Positions 12,257-24,339 of a stretch of DNA of 64,000 nt are shown here, in pieces. The notes below the pieces were generated by a model. It was not told the DNA's origin. It did no database searches and saw nothing but the letters and a program-made list of their open reading frames with translations. Position numbers and translations under genes: made by a program. Numbering within the stretch: the stretch's first letter is position 1; the number at the start of each line of letters is the position of its first letter. Source of the stretch: Hymenopellis radicata. Lineage: Eukaryota; Basidiomycota; Agaricomycetes; Agaricales; Physalacriaceae. The stretch is from the NCBI GenBank assembly GCA_015501595.1, contig JADNRX010000136.1:62001-126000 (forward strand). The letters run 5' to 3'.

Positions 12257-13061
12257 ATTGAACTCTTCATATTTTATACCTATTTTCCCATACGATATCT
12301 CTGCACATTTGTATAACAGCTACGTGATGTATGTATGACATTCTACTGTATCATGCCCACGGAATCTATCCTATCGCGCCAGCGACCTGACTTCTCACGA
12401 TCGTCCAGTAAACGGTGCAAATAAATGTCAATTTCCACGACGCGTCGATCGTAAATGAAGAGATATCATTTCCCTTAAGATCGTTATCGAGCCTCGTTTT
12501 CTACTAGCTATCAGGAGCCAACTATTCCGGCTGCTCCTCTTGATCTTCGTCTATCGCGCAATACATGCACTATCTCTTAGAACCTAGTAGAGATTGATCC
12601 GCAGAAATAGAACGGACCGACGATACGTCGCGCGACCACAGCACTTACTATCAGTCGAGACGTCGTCTCTGGTAGGGGGGTGTAGGACTGTCTGAGGCTC
12701 CGTACACGGACCTACGATGCGTCGCATGCCCCAACCTTGGCCCTCGCTTCCGTTGAGAATGCTGTCAGTCTCCCGATGGACGTGTAGGACTGGCTGAGGC
12801 TCTAAAACGGCTGCAGTGAAAGATCAGTCAGTTTGGACAGGACAGAGACAGAACCTTTTGTTTCAAGTACTTTAACCTTAAGATAGTAATCGACCAGAAA
12901 CGATGGTTCTGGAGCTCTTCTGTGTGCAGGCTGGTGTGGGACTAGTCAGGTCACCATTGCCAATCAATCTCAGTAGTCACTTGTAAAGCGCCTCCCAACG
13001 AGGCTTCCATCAGTATTATTGAACATTACATCAATCTGGTATACAGGAACGAATGTCTTGA
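12257..13061. other. Intergenic, short degenerate direct repeat
   Basis: No gene was recognised. A phrase resembling gtgtaggactgtctgaggct near 12680 recurs with one change near 12783, and the words tacgatgcgtcg and gatacgtcgcgcg recur nearby. This suggests a decayed repeat. Confidence 0.4.
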
Positions 13062-14799
13062 CTATGAAGGTGGCGTCGTAGTGTCTGTCGGCATTTGCCA
13101 AGGCGTCGTTCCACCCGAGGCAGTTAGGTTCACGGCACCTGGCAGCGACGCAGCAGTTATCGACGTGTCGAGACCGGGAGACAGAAACACAGGACCGCCT
13201 CCAGCGCCCTGGGCGGTCAAGTTGGGAGCGGCAAATGGTTGATATTGCGCCGAGTCTGAGGGTGATCATTTAGTCGGCTTTCGCACACGCTGCAACGTTA
13301 GACGTACTGAGGGCTCCGTTGTAGATGGCCGTCAGGTTGAGATGGGGTTCTTCTTCGGGGCAGACGTCGACGTTGTGTACCCCGTCTGGTCTGCGATGAA
13401 TGAGAACACGTTGCTCATCGTGCTGAAGAGGGGCTTAGAAGGTATATGACAGGAAGAGAAGTTGAACTGACGCGTTAGTATCTTGGCGTCCGAGACTTCC
13501 GAGGCCCCAGTTGGCTTGTACCGTGCTGAGCGAAGAATAATGAGTGTAGAACGTGTGGTCAGTGGTGCCTCTCAGTTCAAGAGGGACCGCACGGCCTAAA
13601 GACGTTATTTATGAAGGAGAATATCGACGTGACGAAAAGGAGTACTGACCGAGTGCGAGCGCGAAGATCGTGTTCTGGATGCCATACGTTTCGTTCTCGT
13701 CAAAAGTGAGGAGAATGAGGGTATTTTCATCGTTGACCCGGGGGTCAGTAAGGAGGGGCAAGAGCCAGTACTCTAGGAACGAAGCCGCAAAGTCGATTGT
13801 CGTGTCATGAGCATCGTCGAGCTAGAAATTTCTCAGTGAATTCATTAGGTTCTCGGCTTGGATGGTACCATGTTCGGGGTAACGAATATCCATTGCGAGA
13901 GACTACCATTGACGACGTCGTTGGCAAAATCGTTGAAATTGCGGATGCGCGGCGCACGAGTTGCGTTCTGAGAAACAGAATCATAGATCTCCAACGGGTT
14001 GTGCTTGCGGACATAGTAGGTATAGTCCGCCGCAGACGAGTTGCCATAGTTCTTTGACGAATGACTAGCGGGACATGAGCCTCCGACGCTAGCGAAGGTA
14101 AGACGGAAGTACTGACCTAAATCCGTAAAAGTGATCCTCCGGCATATTCTCCTGGTAAGTCGCCCATGTGATACCCTTGTCGTCGAGCAAGTCGATGATG
14201 GTGCTAATGTTCGAAGGAATGTGATACATGCTGAAAGGTACAACGTCAGTCAGATGTCAGTTTAGAAGCGCCAAGGATATCACTTGTCATCGTGCATTCC
14301 CCAAAAGTCGCCCCCCATAGCAGCAACATCTTTAGCCGCGTCAGTAGCGCGACAGACAGCAATTAGGTACTCTTACAGTTAGGCTCGGAAGGATGGGTAA
14401 CGGACTGATAATTGGTGAACAGCACTCCCTGTTCTGCCAAGGAGGCAAACATGGGGGTGGAAGCTGCGACCTGGGCCACAGGTGGGTCATGAGGAGATGT
14501 AACAGTAGAGAAGAATGAATGCTTACAGCAAGGTCGGTGTTCTCTAACCAGATTTGGATGAATCGATTAAAAGCCTTCCCAGGGACGACAGTCGTGTCAT
14601 TGAGAGTACTGTTAGAAAAACCGGTGTAATTTGCGGTCTGTACCAAGGGTCCAGTGGATGGAGGAGCGAATTGCTGTCGAGAATTGAGCAATCAGTCGAT
14701 GTATCTTCATGCAAGACGCACAATTGCAGACACCGCGCCGGCAAGGCGAACAGAGGACGCTAGAAAGACAGCAGCGGACACCAGGTGTACGAAAGACAT
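13062..14799 (-). CDS. Secreted phosphoesterase-family acid phosphatase (PF04185), one frameshift
   Basis: The start codon at 14799-14797 opens a signal peptide (MSFVHLVSAAVFLASSVRLA). Exons then give FNRFIQIWLENTDLA, PMFASLAEQGVLFTNYQSV, THPSEPNYVAAMGGDFWGM, NISTIIDLLDDKGITWATYQ, ENMPEDHF and DYTYYVRKHNPLEIYDSV. They continue with the metal/phosphate-site segment HDTTIDFAASFLEYWLLPLL, DPRVNDENTLILLTFDENE and the late motif THYSSLSTVQANWGLGSLG. These are landmarks of fungal acid phosphatases of the phosphoesterase family, which release phosphate outside the cell. Many N-glycosylation sequons are present. Near 13380-13383 a four-base G run (read on the minus strand) breaks the frame between ADQTG and VDVCPEEEPHLNLT; one extra G would restore it. 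The stop taken is at 13064-13062. The gene is divergent from the multicopper oxidase. Confidence 0.8.
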
Positions 14800-15024
14800 G
14801 GTTCGTTGGACGCAAAAGGCATGATTGAAAGCATCCTCTTATATGGCCGCGGTTCGGCACATGCAGCAAGTTATCCACAGTCGTGTGCTCCTAAGCTCGT
14901 GCGAACTATTAATATCCCCAGTTGAAGTGTTTGAGAATAGAAGAAGGCTGATTGGAGGACCCCTCCCACGTTCGATCTCGTGGTCAAATTGCCCTTACCC
15001 TCGTTCATGACGTTTGACGTCTAG

Positions 15025-17626
15025 ATGGCCTACGCAGAGATGGACGCCACCTGGAACGACGCCGACACAGAGATGGACGCCACTTGGAACGACGTCGACG
15101 AGAATACTCTCCTCATGAAGAACTTTGACGAGTCCGTGCCGGCCTTTCCCGAACCGGATCGTGCGACGATCAAAGGCGCACGTGCCCCGACGCGTTCTGC
15201 TCGTCGCCTTCATTTTGGGTGCAACCGCGCTCATCTTGGGAGTCGCCGTATGGGTTGCCTTCCACAAGGCGCGGCATAGATCAGAGTTTGATCTGGATCC
15301 GGATTTTGTGGTAGAAACGACGCCGAGGACCCGCATTTACCACTGGACTGTAACCAAGATAAATGCGTCGCCTGTCGGGGTCAACAAGTCTATGGTAGTG
15401 GTGAATGGACAGTCCCCGGGACCGCTCATTGAAGCTAACCATCATGACCGCGTTATCGTAATGCCTTCAAGTCCTTTCAGCTTTCACCAAATCTGAGAAA
15501 TGCTGCAGGTCTATGTTAAGAACGGATTGACCGACGCTGGAACGTACGCTGCATTTCTTCCACTTTGAGGCGTCCTGACAACGCCGCCCTAATAGCTCAA
15601 TTCACTGGTATGTACCTTACTAATTTCGCCTCATTGCCATTGACCGGTCGACTAGGCATGGTCTATATCAAAATGGCACCAATTATTATGATGGAACCGC
15701 TGGGATCACTCAATGTGACATCCCAGTAGGTGAAACGCTGGTGTACAATTTTACCCTCGACGGCTGGTCGGGCACAACTTGGTGGCAGTCAGTCGCATTC
15801 CTTTCATCTACTAGTGTCATCTCTGAGTCGCCCTTTACAGCGGCCACACAGGAACACAGCACACGTGTGTCTTTTCATCGGGTATCTAACTAATCTTATT
15901 CCGAGTCCTCTGCAGCGACGGCCTCTTCGGTCCCATTGTCATCCACAAGCCTACTGAAACTGTTCCGGACTACGAGGAAGACCGAGTCCTTATTTTATCA
16001 GATGTGTATAATACATGGTCGAGCGACCTGTTATCGGAATACCTTAATGTGAGTTCGAGGACTCGGACTCTTCTTCGACTTTTCTTTACCTTCTGCCGTA
16101 GTCGAACCCGATGGAAACCATAGCTGAGCCTGTACCAGACGCAGCGACCATCAACGGCGTAGGGCAATTCACCGCGTGCGACGCATTTCCAGACAGCACC
16201 TGCGATGGCGGGTCATACTATAATCTAACGCTAGAACCTAATAAGACGTCAGTTTACTTCCTTGGAATTTTCAGCAATCTAACTGCTTCTCAGGTATCGC
16301 TTGCGTCTTATCAATGCAGGATCCTTCGCCCCTATTCGTTTTGCAGTGGATCGACACGTTCTCACTGTGATTGAGGCGGACGGGACTGCCGTTGTTCCCA
16401 TAGAGGTCGAAAGGGTCACGCTACAGGCTGCACAGAGGTACAGCGTCCTTCTTACAACTAACCAAACCCCGTCTGCGTACTGGATGCGTGCTACTATTGA
16501 TGACAGTATGTTTGCGTACACAAAGTATAGTCTCTCCTCTGGTGTTTGCGTCTTTGAATTCTTAATCACTTTGATAGTCACCACATGAATTCCGAGACGC
16601 TAGGCGTGATACGTTACAGTACTGATAGCGCCGCGATGCCTACGGCGGACTCGCAACCTGGGACCGAAAGTGAAACTGCTGCTCAAGACCTGAACGTTCA
16701 AGCGTTGGTTCCCGCAGATGCTATGGATGCGCCCTCGGACGTTTCTCTGGCCATACCGTTCACTTTTTCAATACAGCGGACGTATTTTCAGAATTGGCGT
16801 TCGTTTGTGAATGGAACGAGTTGGGAACTGTTGCCACATGGGCAATCTACGCTTGTGTCTGCGACTGCGCGTGATGCTAGTCTTGGTACTCGTGTTTGGC
16901 CTGGGTACGTTCATCTCCGTTTAGTCGTAGTCCGGAATACTTATGAGACGCTTTGTAGTGATCAACTTATTGCCAGCATCGATGGTGTGAAGGTGATTGA
17001 CTTTGTTATCAACAATCTCGACGATGGAGGTGATCACGCCACATCTTTTTCTTGAAAACTTTTCTTACACTACACCCAGATCATCCGTTTCACTTGTTCG
17101 TTGTACCTCTAATGTATCAGTCGGATGCTAACTTTCATCACGGTCTACAGACATGGATACAAGGTAATGACATTCCTACAAAGAACTACAACGATTCTTA
17201 CCGAAATTGATGACAGCCTTGGATAATGGGTGCGGGACGAGGCAGATATGTTGGGACATACCTGAATACAACCAATCCCATGCGGTATGAGTATTGGTGC
17301 CGTTTCCTATTCTAGGCTGACAAGATGTAGACGCGATACTGTCTTCGTCCCACGATTCTCTTGGATGGTCATCCGCATCGTCACCGATACACCGGGATAC
17401 TGGGCATGTATGTGAATTCTACCGCAAGCTAACCTCAACTGACCGCTTCCCTAGTTCACTGTCATATCGCTTGTAAGTACTCACCGTCGCCAGTGAGGTT
17501 TTGCTAACCAAGTCAGGGCACATGGCGGCTGGAGGGCTTTTTCAATTGGCGGTTCAGCCAAATACGATGGCAAATATTACTCTACCTAATGACATTGTAT
17601 CTCACTGCCAAAGTTGGCTACCATGA
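15025..17626 (+). CDS. Membrane-anchored laccase-like multicopper oxidase
   Basis: Multi-exon gene with all four copper signatures. L1 (HWHGLYQNG) is formed by a 12-nt exon joined to the next, L2 is WWHGHTGTQHTDG, L3 is HPFHLHGYK and L4 is AFHCHIAWHMAAGG. The stop is TGA at 17624-17626 after HCQSWLP. Upstream is a hydrophobic segment (RRVLLVAFILGATALILGVA), so the protein probably has one N-terminal membrane anchor with the oxidase domain outside. The oxidase domain has many N-glycosylation sequons. The first ATG (15025) encodes an acidic 33-bp repeated leader in a different frame from the anchor. A single-base shift near 15165-15190, or a different first exon, must connect them. Family members oxidise phenols or Fe(II) with O2. 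Agaricomycete anchored forms are poorly characterised. The remaining exons join in frame. Confidence 0.82.
15035..15100 (+). repeat. 33-bp tandem repeat in the oxidase leader
   Basis: Two imperfect 33-bp units encode the acidic repeat EMDATWNDADT / EMDATWNDVDE. Being a multiple of three, it keeps the frame. Confidence 0.75.
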
Positions 17627-17752
17627 TGATTCATCACGATGCAACCGCAGGCCCAGAGTAACCAGTCGCGAGTCGCGACGCGCTCGCGGTCGTGATAATC
17701 ATGTGATGCATTTTGTTTGTTGATTTCTCACGTTCACACGTGATCGGCCCGG

Positions 17753-17763
17753 GCTTATATAAA
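17753..17763 (+). promoter_or_regulatory. TATA box of histone H2A-2
   Basis: GCTTATATAAAGGGAG lies about 90 nt before the H2A-2 ATG and continues into a CT-rich leader. This is a strong core promoter match. Confidence 0.65.
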
Positions 17764-17849
17764 GGGAGCGTCCTTTGTTGTGACGAGCTCTAAACGGCCT
17801 TCCTTCGAACCACCATCACCCTTCTTGTTGTACTCTATTATCTATTACC

Positions 17850-18520
<671 letters not shown>

Positions 18521-19306
18521 AGAATCGATCCATCTACACTATCTTATTATCCATTTTGTCGACATTGTATTTGTGTTTTCCTGGAATCTATTCCCTGTAA
18601 CTGCGTCGCGTCTGCTTTCGCAAAGTTCGGGCCTCATTCCGGATGAGGACGCGTTGTCTGACGCTTAGTCACTCGTGAGACATTCCTTCATCTTCCATTC
18701 ATCCACGGGCATTCGTCTTGACCTTGGTTTTGTGTCGACGAGAGCGGCTAGATTTTTGGGTTCAGCTCCCTATCTCATCGTCGCCAACGCAGCTGAGATC
18801 AATGTCGCCGAAATACCTCAGTCGACCTCGTCACACAGGCGACGCGCTTTGGAAAGTCTTTGGGGTCGTACTACGGCATCGCGCAGACGACAAGCAGGCG
18901 ACGAGCTCTACCTTGTTACGAGCCTCTATATCTTGCGAGCGAGCGCACTTCTAACACCAAACTTGGGCTAGCTTTCGTAGCTCAACTCAGAAGTCTTCGT
19001 CGTTGCCGTCCTACTACTAGAGGTCTGCACGAATCTTTATACCTCAAGCGCTCATCTTCGGCTCGGTTGCTGGAATATCAGATGTTGAAACAGCCAATCT
19101 CCGTGCTTTCCTCGTCCAACAAGTTGCTTGCTACCGACACACCCGCGTTTTTGGCCGTCGGAATCCTCGACAGGAAACACATTTTTTGTAGTTCTCTTGC
19201 TACGTTCTGCGCGCACAACTTCTTGCATGACGTCGAGTCCGTCCTCTGAACGGCGTTGTACTTTCTCTTCCGCCGAGTTCCCCCACTCCCCGCCTCCTCC
19301 AAAATC
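18521..19306. other. Intergenic, no recognised gene
   Basis: Overlapping open frames of up to 129 codons occur on both strands with no recognisable domain. This is the host DNA that received the miniature LTR element. Confidence 0.4.
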
Positions 19307-19311
19307 AGAAT

Positions 19312-19582
19312 TGTTGGAATATATTGAAGTGCTCGTGTGCTCGAGCATGTTCACACGTACATATGGTCGCGACGTGTCTTCTCCATAGGATCTACGCGCC
19401 ACCTCCTTGGCTTACTCATCTCATAGGCTATTCTTAGGTACATGTTCTCGTATTTAAGTAGGTACTTGAGGATGTATTCATTACTCGTTTGCTTTAGAGC
19501 CAATGCTACCTGTGCTCAGCAAGCGTGCCCGTTCCGCTGACTAGCGCGCGCATCGACACCCGCGTCGCGTGTTTTTCCAACA
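19312..19582. repeat. 5' LTR of the TRIM-like element
   Basis: 271 bp, TGTTGG...CCAACA, preceded by AGAAT. It has a TATTTAAGT-like core in its middle third. Confidence 0.9.
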
Positions 19583-20123
19583 CAAACGAGTCCTACCCTG
19601 ATCGTGGCCAGGTAGTATCAAATAGGCCGTCGCTGTCGATGTTGCTGCGCTAGTCCTCTGCGTATGCTGTCGTTGCCATTCTTGTCGTCGCGCACTCTTC
19701 CCGTGTGTCCGAGACGATCCGTGTCCATCCTTCGCGTCGATCTCGTTGATCCGCGTTCCTTCATTGTCGCTCCGCCGTTCCTCGTTGAGCGCGTTCCCCG
19801 TCGTCATCGCTGTTTTGCGCGCATTCCCGCTGCGCTGTTGACGTGCCTGCCGTTGATTGCCGTTGCCGATCCCGAAGCCGTTGCTGATTTGTCGTTGCCC
19901 CGCTGTTTTGTTCGTCGTTCATCGTGGCCAGTAGGGGCCGAATTCCTACATCGTTGCAGCTGCTGTTGGATTTGCCTGCAGAGGCTGAAGTCTGCTTCCC
20001 GTCATTGACATGTTATCATCCCCCATTCCTGCCATCATCCAAGTTCTCGCCGTCGCTGCCCGCCGTTTCCTGCTTCCAGGGGTGTTTATTTCCGTCATGA
20101 ACACTCTCGCACTTCCAGGGGTG

Positions 20124-20394
20124 TGTTGGAATATATTGAAGTGCTCGTGTGCTCGAGCATGTTCACACGTACATATGGTCGCGACGTGTCTTCTCCATAG
20201 GATCTACGCGCCACCTCCTTGGCTTACTCATCTCATAGGCTATTCTTAGGTACATGTTCTCGTATTTAAGTAGGTACTTGAGGATGTATTCATTACTCGT
20301 TTGCTTTAGAGCCAATGCTACCTGTGCTCAGCAAGCGTGCCCGTTCCGCTGACTAGCGCGCGCATCGACACCCGCGTCGCGTGTTTTTCCAACA
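20124..20394. repeat. 3' LTR of the TRIM-like element
   Basis: 271 bp, reads the same as the 5' LTR, followed by AGAAT. Confidence 0.9.
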
Positions 20395-20399
20395 AGAAT

Positions 20400-21630
20400 C
20401 CCGTCTGGGATACTTTTGTGCGGCTTTTTAGCACCGACAACCTCGTATGTTACAACTTGCGGGGAATGGTGATTGTACGCGCCAGATCACCATTCGGCTG
20501 CCTTTTTCATGTTTATGAGGAGGTGCCGGAATGGGGAATTTTCCTTGCCGCGGTCGCAAACAAAGTTGCGAGAGCAGTCGTTGCTTTGGATGTGAGGGAA
20601 AAACGATCTCAAGGCCCATTTTCCGCATTGTCGGAGTCTAACTTTTACCGAAGAAGAAGAAGAATGGCATCCCAGCGATTGTTGGATCAACCGCCAGGTC
20701 CTGCACCACGTGTGTGTCCCGTCACACGTTGCAGGACACCACTGCCGTCGACGTTTTGGGGGCCATCAACCGCCGCCTCGCGCCTCAGAACAATGGTGGG
20801 TTTTTGAACACTGGTCCTGCCATGGAAACCAGCATCCGACGAGGGACAACCAACGACGGTCTGCCCAAAAGAGCAACCCATGTGGCACACGAAGCTCTCA
20901 CCACGGACAGAGGCTCTCGCAAGATAGCAGATACACTTCCTGGCCCTTGCCGAATGTGGGCCCGTTCTAAAAAGGTGTTAAAGCGGTGCTCAAGAAGAGT
21001 TTGTCTGCTCCTTTTGAGCCGCCGCCCGAACGCATTGCCTGTGAGGAAGAAGGGGTCACTGAATCAAGGACAGCCAACCGTTCGAGAGAAGATTGACGAG
21101 CTTGGATCTCGGTCGCCGATGAAGGAGGCACAGAAGGAGATGAAGTTCAAGAATAGAAAGTCGGACGGTAGCCAGGAAGAGTCAGAAACCTGAGAAACGA
21201 AACCCTCGGCTCAAGCAGGTTCCTCAGGCTCGTGAATTTCCGTGACGTTTGAATAGTCATACTTGAGAGGTGGGAGGTGGTCTACAACCTAGAGGTTACC
21301 TTGAAAGCACTAGACGCACGATGGCGCATTAAATGCACAGTATGGCGTCAGGGGAAGCAAACGACAGGCCGCCTGGCGAAATGGCGTTGAGTCTCACTAC
21401 GACGCACACCCGCCCAGAATGAAAGGTTTGACGATGTCACGATTGGCCGATGTCGATTCGGTGTCTCTTAGCAAAACTATCTGTAGTAGTTTTGTCGTTT
21501 ACACCCCGACTGTTGATAGTAGAATGCCTATCGGAGTAATGAACCTAATATCATTAAGCTAGAAGGAATTTGTCCACGGCTTGTTACGATGTATCTTCTC
21601 TTTCTTAGCTGATGATAAAGCGTGGGAGTT
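20400..21630. other. No recognised gene; one 159-codon open frame
   Basis: The frame at 20714-21193 (+) is basic and Ser/Lys rich, with no recognisable domain. It could be a repeat-derived sequence. The stretch after 21250 turns AT-rich toward the following transposon. Confidence 0.35.
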
Positions 21631-24257
21631 CATCAGGAAAAACCCACATTGCCATATTATACGTAAGTAGTCATAGATAATCTCTAAAATGGTCTAAATA
21701 GTGCTAGAATAGCAGATCTCAGCATTTATGTCTAAAATGCACACTTATGCCCTTCCCCCTTGCCATATTAGACACTTTTAGACATAGATTACACATAAGT
21801 TATATCAGAGTTATACATTAATTAGCTGCTACTTTAGACTCATATTAGACTGTTTTATCACACAATATAAGCAGAACAAATGTTGATAGCATTATGAGCA
21901 CTACATATCGAAGCAAGCTATAGATACATAGACAGAGTACTGAAGAGATAACATTATATACAGTAGTTCAGGCATCCGAGACTAGCATAGACCACCCCGA
22001 TACTATCATCGAGTCAAGGGCACGTACCGCTGCAAGAGGAAAGTCTGAAGAGTGTGTGAGCAACCTCGTTGATGGGCATATACCAGAAACAACTAACCAG
22101 AGGGTTGAATAACGTGAGAGACGATGTCGAAGGTGGGTATCTACGAGTCGAAAGGAGTCAACAAGGTGAGATGATGGTAGTTGGGAGGGAACTCACAATC
22201 ACAAGGATGACGCTGATACGCGATGCAGGCTGGATGGTCTGGCCAGCCAGCTAGCCACGCTCGTCGTCGTAGTTGGCGCGGGCGATCTTGTAGGAGCTGG
22301 CGAAGCCGTCGCGTTTGGAGATAGTCTTGCGCCTAGCTGAACATGCGGGTGCCCTGGAGAAGGCCGCTGCTAATGAGGTTGCCGTACCTTGTAAGTCTTG
22401 CCCATGCGTGCTACACGAAAGGAGGTAAATAAACCTCTGGACGATATGGAAAGAACAAACATACCCTTCATGTAGAACGAGCATCGTGGTTGTCCTTGAA
22501 GGAGAATAAATCACGTCCTGCGGTAGTGGGCCGTAATAGCCAGCATTGTCCTCGGGTTGTGCTGGCAGTCTCATCATCTTGCTGATGTTGTCCTTGCAAC
22601 GTCGTCCTCGCTTGGTGGTGGTTGTCGCGCCCTCGTCACACAAATCTAGAGCGTCGTTGAAGGGCTGACGTGTTCAGCAGAAAAGTGGGATTGAAAGGCG
22701 GAAACAATGACACTGAAAGACGCACCGCTAGCCTGTGGAGCATCGATGCTAAAGTACAGGAAGATGAGTAACGAAGCGAAGAAGAAGTGACAACGCACCT
22801 TGCGCGTGGTCGTCGCCAGCAGACGACGGTCTCCATCTAAGCGCCCACACATCGTCGCTTGAGGAGCCCTGCAGCGCAAAGCTCAACGGGGTCGATCCAA
22901 ATTACGGCCCAATACAGAGACAAGACAGTGAGAAAAGTCGTCAAGGGCTCCGTCCGTGTAGCGAATGAGTCGTCGACAGGTGCTGCGCATTGTGGTGTGA
23001 GAAATGGTCGTCGTCGTGCGCGTTAGACAGCGCGATCTCCGTTCCGGTTAAAATGATGCTTGACCGTTTTCGGTTCACGGTCTTTGTCGTCGTCTCTGGG
23101 TGTCGTTGTTGTGCTGGGCGTCATCATACTGAACTCGTCCCCGCTAGCCGCGGTTAGTGGTGGTCATCATCCTCACTTGGACGTGGAGGGCTTTGTCCTC
23201 GCCGGCTGACTGCATGATTGTTGCCGTCGTCGTCCTCTGGTCATCCTTGCTAGAGAGTGTCCGTGCTTGTGCCCCGCCGCTGTTGCCACGGCTGTCGCCT
23301 GTCGTTGTTGGTGTGTCCTACCGCCGTTGTCGTCCAACGTGAGCTGGTGCTCGGGCATGCGATAAGACGGGGTGTGGGAAGAGGCTCAGGGGGATGAGAG
23401 GACTTAGAGAAATGAAAAGTAAACATGCACGTGGCTCGGTTGGTCTGGGCCGAGGTCCGAACCAAACACGTAAGCGTTTTAACCAAGTCCGATCGCCCTG
23501 CTCTCTCCTCCACCCCATCACTATGACCACTCAGTGGCGACAGCTGTCACCACTGTCGCTTTGATATCCGTTGGGCCACCTCTGGGGTGGAGATATGAGC
23601 TTTGGGTGTGTGCGAGGCCCTCCGCGAGGATCAGGTATTTTCGGGGCTCCTGCGACGACTCTTGGCTCTGGCTTTGCGCCGAGCTGGGTGAAGATGACGA
23701 CGCCTCGACGGCGAAGAGCCAATGCCTCGACAATGAGCATAACAAGCCGTTTACGACAACACCACGCATCGAGGATGGCGACGACGACGACGCATCGAGA
23801 ATGTCGACCACCACCACCTCGTCCTCCTTTCTCACTGCTTTCCCCACCATCTCACTACCTTCCTCACCATCACCACTCCCTGTATCACTTCCTCCATCAC
23901 CACCATCAGTCCCTGCTCATGCACGGCTGAGTGTCCCCGTGCCATTGCCCGGGGATGCTCGCCGAGCATGAATGGATTTGGGTGGGTGATTTGCGAGTTA
24001 CGCGTGTAATGCGTCAAACTCGCGAGTCGAGGCGAGGAAACAGATCGCGGATCGGCTGCTCGTGAGTATTCGTGTTACGGATCGCGAGTTATATGTATAA
24101 ACTCTCTGGCGGATGTCTAGTAATTCAATATTCATTTCTCCTTTGGTGTTTTACTGCCATCTCGTTCATAAAAATGTTCTAAAATGTCCTAAATTCCTTG
24201 CCACTGCCTAATTATGCATAAAAGGTACTAAATAGGCAATGTAGGTTTTTCCTGATG
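21631..24257. mobile_element. Candidate non-autonomous DNA transposon with 23-bp terminal inverted repeats
   Basis: Positions 21631-21653 (CATCAGGAAAAACC, then CACATTGCC) and 24235-24257 are inverted repeats with one mismatch. Just inside both ends lie AT-rich zones with repeated words such as TCTAAAAT and CTAAAT (left about 21684-21850, right about 24176-24225), as in subterminal transposase sites. I found no transposase reading frame in the 2.6-kb interior. It holds exon-like fragments on the minus strand (for example GNLISSGLLQGTRMF and YGPLPQDVIYSPSRT) that may be captured host sequence. Flanks share only TT, so the superfamily is unresolved. Confidence 0.55.
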
Positions 24258-24263
24258 TTGAAG

Positions 24264-24339
24264 CTTCATGATGGTGGCAGTCCTTCAACGTTATGATGGT
24301 GGCAGTCCTTCAACGTTGAAGGACTGCCACTATCATGAA
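24264..24339. repeat. Direct plus inverted repeat covering the YKT6 start codon
   Basis: ATGATGGTGGCAGTCCTTC occurs twice in tandem (from about 24268 and from 24293). The second copy is followed with no spacer by its reverse complement (24315-24336), giving a near-perfect 44-bp palindrome. The YKT6 ATG (24335-24337) is the last codon of the palindrome. Confidence 0.85.

Larger units (their letters stand above)
19312..20394. mobile_element. Complete miniature LTR retrotransposon (TRIM-like), non-autonomous
   Basis: Two direct 271-bp LTRs (19312-19582 and 20124-20394), each starting TGTTGG and ending CCAACA, flank a 541-bp interior. The interior encodes no gag, protease, reverse transcriptase or integrase. 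The 5-bp host sequence AGAAT occurs immediately before (19307-19311) and after (20395-20399), a target-site duplication of the usual LTR-element size. I read the two LTRs as identical, so insertion is probably recent. The interior ends in a G-rich AGGGGTG just before the 3' LTR, a possible polypurine tract. No convincing tRNA primer site was recognised. It must use enzymes from another element. Confidence 0.9.

Noticed and set aside
15125..15127. TTG at 15125 as the multicopper oxidase start
   Set aside because: Fungal nuclear genes start at ATG. The anchor frame must be reached by a frameshift or an unseen first exon.
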